64,000 bases of DNA from Grammothele lineata. Lineage: Eukaryota; Basidiomycota; Agaricomycetes; Polyporales; Polyporaceae. Location of the stretch: the NCBI GenBank assembly GCA_002150815.3, contig NDFF03000328.1, positions 62,001-126,000 on the forward strand, given 5' to 3'. The notes under the pieces were generated by a model that saw nothing but the letters and a program-made list of their open reading frames with translations, did no database searches and was not told where the DNA came from. The position numbers and the translations under genes are program-made. Below, one piece after another: positions 57,262-64,000 of this stretch. The stretch's first letter is position 1. Each line of letters begins with the position of its first letter.

Positions 57262-59341
57262 TTACAACGACGCGTAGATCGCTTCTATTTCTTCACGTAG
57301 AAGCTCTTCCGTAGCCTTTCGCCTGCATCGTGAATGAGTTTCAACCTCACACATGGAACGGCACGGCTAGAACATTGCTCACCTTACATTGCCCTTTTCC
57401 TATCAGTCGGAATGGTCGATTAACATCTCTCGATCTATGGAGCCCGGGAGGCATAGCACCTACCGATGTGCGTGGAAGTGAGCCAGATGAGACCAGCAAG
57501 ATGCACTCTGCTTTCGTGATTCGTTCGTGAGGGAAGAGTCGTTCGTTGAACGCCGCCGTACGCGAGAGTATGGTGGTTTTCGTAGACAGAAGCTCCTCCT
57601 CGGTCGCAGTGCAAGTGGAAGGGAGAAGTTCCGCAACGATAAGTGGGCACACTCGTTGGTGGCCGAGGACGACGCAGTTATGAATGATGTCGGAGCATGT
57701 CTTCATAACATTTTCCTCGATGGCTCTGCGGAGGTGGAGATAAGTCGCAGCTCTTGTCATCCGATGAAGTCGGAGTAGCTCACTTTGTGTCGCAGAAGGC
57801 GGGATTTCCGCCCGTTCTGATCCAATCGTCGCTCCGTCCACCTAAAACGGGGTTAGAGCCAAGATATGCGATCGGGTGATCGAAACGCACGGAAAACGAA
57901 GCAACCAGGTTCTATTTCCTCGAACAGATCCCCAGTGACGTGGCCGTCTTCACGGTTCCGGATCGACGAGTGAGGACACGTTGGGGAACCAGCGTCGACA
58001 AAGAAGTCGTAAAGCTGAAGGGAACCCGGCGCGGAGGGTTGCTCATCGGCGACCGGTACGAGTTTGGACTTGACAAGTGGCGCTTCAATTGGCCTCAGAT
58101 ACGAGTTCCCGGACCCCAACTTCGCCACCATAAGCGGTCCTAGAGCGCAAGTCAAACGAGAGGGTGTGATACCAGACTCGCGAACGACTCACCACACTCC
58201 GTATTGGCGTACATAGGCTGCAAAGTTAGGTTTTCGTCAGTATATTCATCGCAGATATTCACTACCCCATTAACGTACCGTCAGCGGAATGCTTTGTTCA
58301 AGCGCCCAAGCCTCGTCGACAGGGTCCAGCGACGCGCCCGTGTACGCGATCTGCCGCATCCCACGCAGCGCGCTCAGGATATCCTCGCGGTCTTGCGCGG
58401 CCTTGAGGAGCTTCGCCATCCAGGGCGCGTACTGCAGCAGCGTGTTGAGTCCGCACTCCCGTGCCATGCCCAGGAACTCGTCCGCAGTGATTTCGCGGCC
58501 TGCGCTCTGCACGAGGCACGCGCCAGACCATGCCTGCATCGTCACGCCTGATCACGAAGATGAGCCTTCGTCTCTATGACGTGTAACGCGGGGACAGAGC
58601 GATGGGCTTACATGACGCAGCGCCTATTGACGCAAAGCTTCCGATGTTGTTCAAGACCATTTGCTCTCCAGGTTGAAACTTCGCCTGAACGACGGCCTTC
58701 CACGACACCTCCGCCTCCGCGATGAGCCAGCGGTGGCTTTGCGGCACCGGCTTCGGACGGCCGCTCGTTGTCCCGCTCGTGTGGAAGATCATCGCAACTT
58801 CGTCCGCTGAGGGCACGTCGGGAATCTCCACCTGCTCCACCGTCTCGTACACGGACACAGGCAGGGACGCTAGGGTAGGTAATCCCAAGGCATTAGACAT
58901 GCCGGCCGCGGGCCCGTCGAACATGGGGTCGTAAATGAGAACACGTGCGCGGTGTTCAAGGAGAAGGTCGCGCACGAACGCGGGGGTGAAGGGCTGTCCG
59001 AAGACTTCGGGGACATACCCAGCCGCACTGACAGCGTAGATGTGTGCAAGGTCTGACCAGTGCGAACCCTTGAGCCTGCGGGGCGATCAGAACCCGGAGT
59101 CAAAGAAAGACAAGGGATATACGGGGGCTCACCACATGCCGACGACGTCCCCTCGCTGGGCGCCATTGTACGGCAACATCTCGCTCCAGTGCGTGTATGC
59201 GGTATGGAAGGCATCAAGGAAGCCCTGGTAGGTTACCAGCCCCCAGCGAAATTCGGAAGCGCCCCCTTCGAATGGCCTCATGAAGGTGGCGGAGGGGTTG
59301 GCGGAGAGCCTGCTGAGAACAAAGGTCATGAAATGAGACAT
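57262..59341 (-). CDS. Adenylate-forming enzyme, stand-alone A domain (AMP-binding)
   Basis: It should activate a carboxylic acid as an acyl-AMP. My nine exons are 59341-59133, 59075-58612, 58547-58279, 58217-58193, 58139-57891, 57841-57784, 57725-57464, 57399-57383 and 57322-57262 (537 aa). Core motifs are AMIFHTSGTTSGRPKPVP (phosphate loop, A3), MYANTECG (A5), GDLFEEIEPGCFVF and FRGRSDDWIRTGG (A7/A8), FCDTKAIEENV, and PRTSEKGNVRRKA with the candidate A10 lysine. Two very small exons (25 and 17 nt) are needed to build A5 and A10. The sequence resembles the adenylation part of fungal NRPS-like carboxylic acid reductases, but the gene ends 20 codons after A10, with no carrier or reductase domain. 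Substrate is unknown. A TATA-like box lies about 70 bp upstream. Confidence 0.87.
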
Positions 59342-60134
59342 CCTGAAAGGGAAAGCTGGGGTAAAGGTCAAGCAATCAGAGGGAAGTCGCGCGATCTTCC
59401 GGAGTGCTCTTTATATCGGTATACTGCACTTCACGTCATGTATTCCATATCACCGCACACTGATGGTGAAACCTGTCATGATTCAAAGCGGAGAACTGTC
59501 AATAACTGCGCAGCAGAGCTGCCTCGTGCTGTTTGTAACGAAAAGCGTGGGACCGAAGGGGTCTCGGCCGCACGACGAGACGAGATCGCGAGGGTATCCC
59601 AAGGATCGTCGGCCCTCGGTGTATGATCAGCGAAGGCAAGCCGGACACCTGTATCCGTTGTTAGCACGGCGCGGCAGATGCTGGCAAAGAGACACATCAA
59701 CTCAGCCATCATTCCACCAGATGTGAATTCATTGTCCTCGCGCTCGAGTTCTTGCCCAACGCTCTCGGTCTGCTCCTGGTCTTGTACCCGGATAGCCGCA
59801 GTTTACGACATTACGAGTCGATGCTGCTTGAGAATGCCATTTTGAAGGGACTAAAGATGTGGATGGCCAGAGGAAGATGGGACTCACTGGCTGAACAGGG
59901 TACAAGATACTGCTGAGGAAACGTTGAATGACGAGGGGTAAATCTTATGGTGACTTCTCCACAGTCTTCATGTAGATATATCTGTAGATGTAAGAGTAGA
60001 AACTCAAACGCTGCATGATTGATGCGAAGTGCATCACTATTATACATTACTGTTACAATGTACAATGCTGATGTCGTTCGTCAACGCTGCACGAAAGGTA
60101 GGGGAAAGAGACTCACCGTGTCTAATATACCTGA
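59342..60134. other. Promoter of the A-domain gene and 3' flank of SNF8
   Basis: Nothing coding is supported. The stretch nearest to SNF8 is AT-richer, as expected for a 3' end. Confidence 0.5.
59410..59415 (-). promoter_or_regulatory. TATA box of the adenylation-domain gene
   Basis: TATAAA on the minus strand is about 70 bp upstream of the ATG at 59341, a normal core-promoter distance. Confidence 0.45.
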
Positions 60135-60890
60135 TCAATCATCCCACCGCATCGCAGAAGGCACCCAATACGAGACACCGTGAACCTCGTCCTGGTCGTC
60201 CAGCCAACATAGCCCATCTCTAAGGAGCATATTCTCCAGTGCGGCTCGCGCCCGCTCTTGCGTCCACACCCTCTTCGAGACCAACGCCTGCTCCGACACC
60301 CGCCCGCCATCCTCCTGCGCAATCGCAAGCACGACGGCCTGGTCCGCGTCCAGCTCCCTCGGTACGCTCCGGACCATCTTCCTCCCACCGCCAACATCGA
60401 TGACCTCGTAGCCCGCCCCAAGCGGCTTCAGCGTCTTGATGCTCCGCACCACGTCTTCCTCCGTCACGACGTCCGCGCCGACGCCTCTGAGCTTGCTCAC
60501 CATCCGCACGAGCTCGCCCATGTCGATGAGCCCCCCATTCCGCTCGCGCGTGCTCACGCAAACGTCCACGATCTGCACGCCCAGCTCGTGTTGCCAGTCG
60601 CCCAGCCCGAGCATCTCCGCCCACCAGCCGCCGCGCCGCGGGCCCGCGAGGGGGTCGACGCCCACCCCGGCGCACATCTGTTGGAAGGCATGTCGGAAGG
60701 AAGGCTCTGCGCGTATCCGCGCGCGGTGCGTCGCGGCGTAGTGTGCCAGTGCGGCGCGGAATTGGGCGAGCTGCGCGTGGAGGAGATCGACTTGTGCTTG
60801 GGAGAGCTCGGTCGAGAGTTCGGCGAAGGAGCGCTTAGATTGTTGTTGCCGATCGAAGGCGGCGATACCGACGCCCCCAAGTCGGTGCAT
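60135..60890 (-). CDS. SNF8: ESCRT-II subunit SNF8/Vps22
   Basis: This is a winged-helix subunit of ESCRT-II, which acts on endosomes in sorting ubiquitinated membrane cargo into multivesicular bodies. It is a single exon of 251 aa, the normal size. It begins MHRLGGVGIAAFDRQQQSKR, close to the family's RRxxGxxAI start. Then come a coiled coil (ELSQAQVDLLHAQLAQFRAAL), FRHAFQQMCAGVGVDPLAG, ELGVQIVDVCVSTRERNGG and the two winged helices (ELVRMVSKLRG; EEDVVRSIKTLKPLGAGYEV; ARAALENMLLRDGLCWLDD), ending in SYWVPSAMRWDD. It has an intact C terminus and no sign of damage. Confidence 0.95.
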   Translation of the reverse strand: MHRLGGVGIAAFDRQQQSKRSFAELSTELSQAQVDLLHAQLAQFRAALAHYAATHRARIRAEPSFRHAFQQMCAGVGVDPLAGPRRGGWWAEMLGLGDWQHELGVQIVDVCVSTRERNGGLIDMGELVRMVSKLRGVGADVVTEEDVVRSIKTLKPLGAGYEVIDVGGGRKMVRSVPRELDADQAVVLAIAQEDGGRVSEQALVSKRVWTQERARAALENMLLRDGLCWLDDQDEVHGVSYWVPSAMRWDD

Positions 60891-61153
60891 GGTGTTGGGG
60901 CGCGACGCGAAGCAGACAGAAAGGGGACTAGGTAGATAGACTAGACGGTGGGTTTAGAGGCGCAGTGGCGGCAGGACGCAAGTAGCGGGCGCCAATTTGG
61001 CGCCGCTAACGGCGACCTCGCGCGAGGAGACTGTTTCAAGCTTGATGATTGTATTCCTAGATCGCCCAGCGATCTCGCGGTACACTACTATAGAAACGAC
61101 CAAACGCGGTAATACATAGAAGTACAGCGAATAATATGTCAAATCCTTCCAAT

Positions 61154-62923
61154 TCATGGGATGTCGGTCACTGCTCCTGCGATCAGGTTGAAGAGGTGGG
61201 TCAGATCTGAACTGTGCCCCCGTCTACATAGCACGAACACGCAACGTACCTCCTCGTTAAGACTACCCTCACGACTGTCCCCTACGTCCAAGAGCCCAGC
61301 AGTAAGAGGTCCACGTCGCTCGAGAGCCAGAGCCGCCTGAGATTTTTCTTGCTCCCGATCGTCCTTGGGACCGCGTCTCGACTCTGCATCTGGGGCGGCC
61401 GTCGTAGCCTCAGTCCAGATATTGGATATGCCATGGTTGAGCGGTGCCCCCAGATCTCCGACGAGGTCCGGTGGAGCGATCTGGAGCGTCGTGATTTGGG
61501 ACAGGGCAGGTGTGGTGATTGTTTGACGTTCAGACGTAGACCGAGCGGCTTCGCGAAGGTTGAGCATGAAGCGCGAGATGAGAATGCAAGTCAATCTATT
61601 CCGTTCATAGAGTTTAGGTCATTAGAAAGAGACAAGAGAAGGACTCGTTTACTGACGATTCGATGAACGAAGGCATGGGGTTGAGCAACTGCAGAGAACA
61701 ACGTGAGCGTATTGTGAAAGAACTTTCCTCAAGAGCAAGATTCATAACTCACAGCATCGCTTTGGTTGATTACGAGGTCTACGATGTTCAGCACAAGCAA
61801 TATCCTGGCCAGAAGTGAGTCTCGGGTATCCCATGGAAAAATGGTGATATAGATACCCGAAATATACGGTGCCGTCTCGCAGAAGCAAATTCGTAAGAGA
61901 GGCTTTGACGCGCATCTCCGCCGCGATCTTCCTGATCTCGAATGTCTTCATCCAGGTCAGGACGACAACGAGGAAATCAGTCGCGATTGCGCAACTATGC
62001 GTGATGATCGACACTAGCAGAAGGTCATCATTCCCCATCTCAATACCTTAAAAGGTTCGGAACAGCTGACGTTTAGCGAACTGATCTGGGGAGAGAGCAA
62101 CGCCTTCCCCGCATCCGTAGAATGGGAATCCGCCAGCGACGGGTACCGACTCGATATAGTGATACTGGGTTCGATAGCATGAGAATGAGCTCGGGAGGGC
62201 GTATATGAAGGGGCGTGACAAACCATGTTGGTGACGGGCACCACGATCGCAACAATCAAAACCGGCAAGAACGGTCTCCAGTCCTTGTTCCATATCGCGT
62301 ACACCCGCAGCGCGGAGAACACTGATACAGGGAGATTAGCATAATCATAGACCGCGTGTGAAAGGGAGACGTACACGCTGCTACGAAGTACGACACGACG
62401 GTAAAGATCATGACCAGCACAATAGGGGGGCTGCATCTGTATGGAAAGACATCCAGTTATCTCATCTCGAAACAAATCCCGAGAGCCTTGAGGGTACACA
62501 CGTCTGAAAATACTGGACGTCAGGCGCGGATCGGTTTGCAATGTTGTCGCTTACTCACTTGGTCCGTCTGGTTCGGCCAATACTGTGCGTTCACAACGAG
62601 TAGGATTTTGGAGAAGAGGTTGACGTATCGGTTCAGGGCGAATACCACCGTTGCGCCGGAGAATTTGCGCCTCCACACGAAGTGAACTTCGCCAGCGAAT
62701 GTGAGGAGATGATCATAGGTAAGTAGCGCTGGATTCAAATGGTTGGTAAAATATCTTGGGGAACTGGATGGGATGCTCACCAAGGGCGGCGACTTCGCAA
62801 CGATAGTTTGTTTGACTGGTTCCGAGAGGTAAGACAAATGCACCATCGGCGAGTCGTAGGTGCTCACAGCAGTTGTCCAGCGAGCGCCAGCTCTTGCAAC
62901 TCGCTGTCATCGCTACCAGACAT
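61154..62923 (-). CDS. DUF6533 multi-spanning membrane protein
   Basis: A basidiomycete-type membrane protein of unknown function. My exons are 62923-62868, 62815-62781, 62728-62559, an 11-nt exon 62512-62502 (uncertain), 62436-62375, 62321-62224, 62164-62071, 62013-61857, 61804-61753, 61688-61657 and 61595-61154 (402 aa). The DUF6533 signature is LALLTYDHLLTFAGEVHFVW, then RRKFSGATVVFALNRYVN. Further helices are PPIVLVMIFTVVSYFVAAL, FLPVLIVAIVVPVTNM, CAIATDFLVVVLTWMKTFE and GILLVLNIVDLVI, and the cytosolic RFMLNLREAA leads into a polar tail. The start MSGSDDSELQELALAGQLL was chosen because the short first exons then restore the family start in phase. The 11-nt exon is needed only to keep the frame. 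The final intron may be spliced, giving a shorter tail that ends near 61170. A TTTAAAA element lies about 70 bp upstream. Confidence 0.78.
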
Positions 62924-64000
62924 AATGGGATATGGGTCGAAGGGGGTATTGCGAATGATCGAGCGACCCTGATAGTGGCCCATACCCGGCTAGTTTTAAA
63001 GGAGAGGACTCTCGGTGTCAGGTCGACACGGGGCCGTTCCAACTCCGACCTAGAATCCTCCATGGTGTAAAAGTTTCACTACTCTCATCTCAACGCTTGC
63101 TAGGTGCATCCAATCAACTGCTTCCATGTTTACGAACACAGGAATTGGGCGACCGTCAGATAACGATAGCGAGGCTGAAACGCCGAACCCACCTAACGCT
63201 GCTCCCGAAGGCGGATCGTTGGAAGATTGTCCGGCAGAACGACGAGAAAAGGAGCATCAACGTTGATAGGGGCGCTTTGAGCAAGATCGACGGCGACGAA
63301 AGAAGAAAAGTTGTGGAGGAGGCGTTAGTTGAATCTGTTAGAATGTGGTGGACGGCTGTTCATTGAAGGTTGATGACGAGTAGATCCATCAGACAAGGGC
63401 AGGACGAAGACTGCACAGCAGATGGCGTGTTTAGGCGCTTCTAACCACCACACCTAGACCGACCACCCGCTTCAATCTAGAGCATAGGTAGTACATTGCA
63501 CGGTGGGAAAGAGGCAAGAAGAGAGTACACGTGTCCGCGCGTGGCGGACGAGAGGGCGCATCAAATTCCCGCGCATCGTTTTGAGCGCCCGGAGTTGCTC
63601 TCTTTGCATCGACCGTCACGAACCGACCCCCCCGCCACTCAACCAGCTCTGAAAGCCTCAGTGCTGTCCGTTGGTTACTCTAATCATGAACCGCTTCTTC
63701 TTGTACCACTCTGTCTGGAGACCCGCAATGATAACTGCACTCAGATTGGCCTTCTTGAGTCGACCGAGACACAAGGCTCGGCAAGCCTCGTCTAGAACAC
63801 AACAGGCAAACACTCCGGCTTACTGCTGGTATTTACTACGTCCATCCGCACCAACGCCGCTCCTGCAGTAAAGGGACTTCCAAGCCTAAGCATTCTCACA
63901 TGCACAATCCTTTTCCTTCTCCTCGCCTACTGCAAAGCTGCCAGTTATCGTGTCCGAGTCGTTCCAGGCACTTTAATACTTTCACATTCTATATATTTGC
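62924..64000. other. Right end of window: 5' flank of the DUF6533 gene and unassigned DNA
   Basis: Apart from a small plus-strand open frame starting at 63126 I see no coding support. C/T-rich DNA after 63.88 kb may be the leader of a gene beyond the window. Confidence 0.4.
63126..63266 (+). CDS. Possible small ORF or first exon (46 aa)
   Basis: ATG to TGA encodes an acidic, Pro/Asn/Glu-rich peptide beginning MFTNTGIGRPSDNDSEAE. The composition is unlike the Arg/Gly noise of the spacers, which is the only argument for it. An overlapping frame also shows a charged stretch (KIDGDERRKVVEEALVES), so an exon junction may be missed. No family is recognised. Confidence 0.2.
   Translation: MFTNTGIGRPSDNDSEAETPNPPNAAPEGGSLEDCPAERREKEHQR

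Noticed and set aside
57262..59341. NRPS-like biosynthetic cluster
   Set aside because: There is only an A domain; no carrier, reductase, oxygenase or cluster regulator lies next to it.

Overview
The window is nuclear DNA from a basidiomycete fungus, most likely a mushroom-forming Agaricomycete. The evidence is intron-dense genes with short introns (about 45-100 nt, GT..AG), very GC-rich spacers, and protein families that I know mainly from Basidiomycota (DUF6533 and DUF6699 proteins and lone fungal adenylation-domain enzymes). There are no operons, ribosome binding sites, CRISPR arrays or bacterial mobile elements, and I found no convincing tRNA or rRNA. Exon boundaries were worked out by hand from splice sites, reading phase and family conservation, so they are models rather than cDNA-supported facts.

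Layout. (1) 0-5.2 kb: the 3' end of a carboxylesterase-like gene, a 14-exon MFS sugar-type transporter (+), and, tail to tail with it, a TIM-barrel sugar-phosphate-isomerase / 3-dehydroshikimate-dehydratase-like gene (-). (2) 5-32 kb: long GC-rich gene-poor stretches with islands. These are two related Ser/Pro/Arg-rich disordered proteins that both begin MTEY (9.5 and 25.6 kb), a MetE/UROD-like gene (-), and a tandem pair of small proteins with a CX10CX10-13CX2H head, a basic coiled-coil middle and a C-terminal membrane segment (18.3 and 19.8 kb). (3) 32.6-34.3 kb: an HMG-box transcription factor (-) with about 7 kb of gene-free DNA on its 5' side. (4) 41-64 kb: a denser block with RidA (-), a DUF6699 protein (+), a TBC RabGAP with a tail anchor (-), cystathionine gamma-synthase (+), a VPS3/TGFBRAP1-type CORVET subunit in two pieces on opposite strands, a third Cys/His coiled-coil paralogue (-), an adenylation-domain enzyme (-), the ESCRT-II subunit SNF8/Vps22 (-) and a DUF6533 membrane protein (-).

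The two strongest novelties are these. First, the VPS3-like gene is cut between its CNH domain and its helical-repeat half: the CNH part reads rightward (52338-53848), the rest reads leftward (52000-49136), both halves are intact, and they share a 337-bp divergent promoter. Second, there is an apparently undescribed three-member family of tail-anchored, putatively metal-binding coiled-coil proteins whose intron positions are conserved. Functionally, the right-hand block has several endomembrane-traffic genes (RabGAP, CORVET, ESCRT-II) and sulfur amino-acid genes occur twice (MetE-like, cystathionine gamma-synthase), but I see no evidence of one co-regulated cluster.
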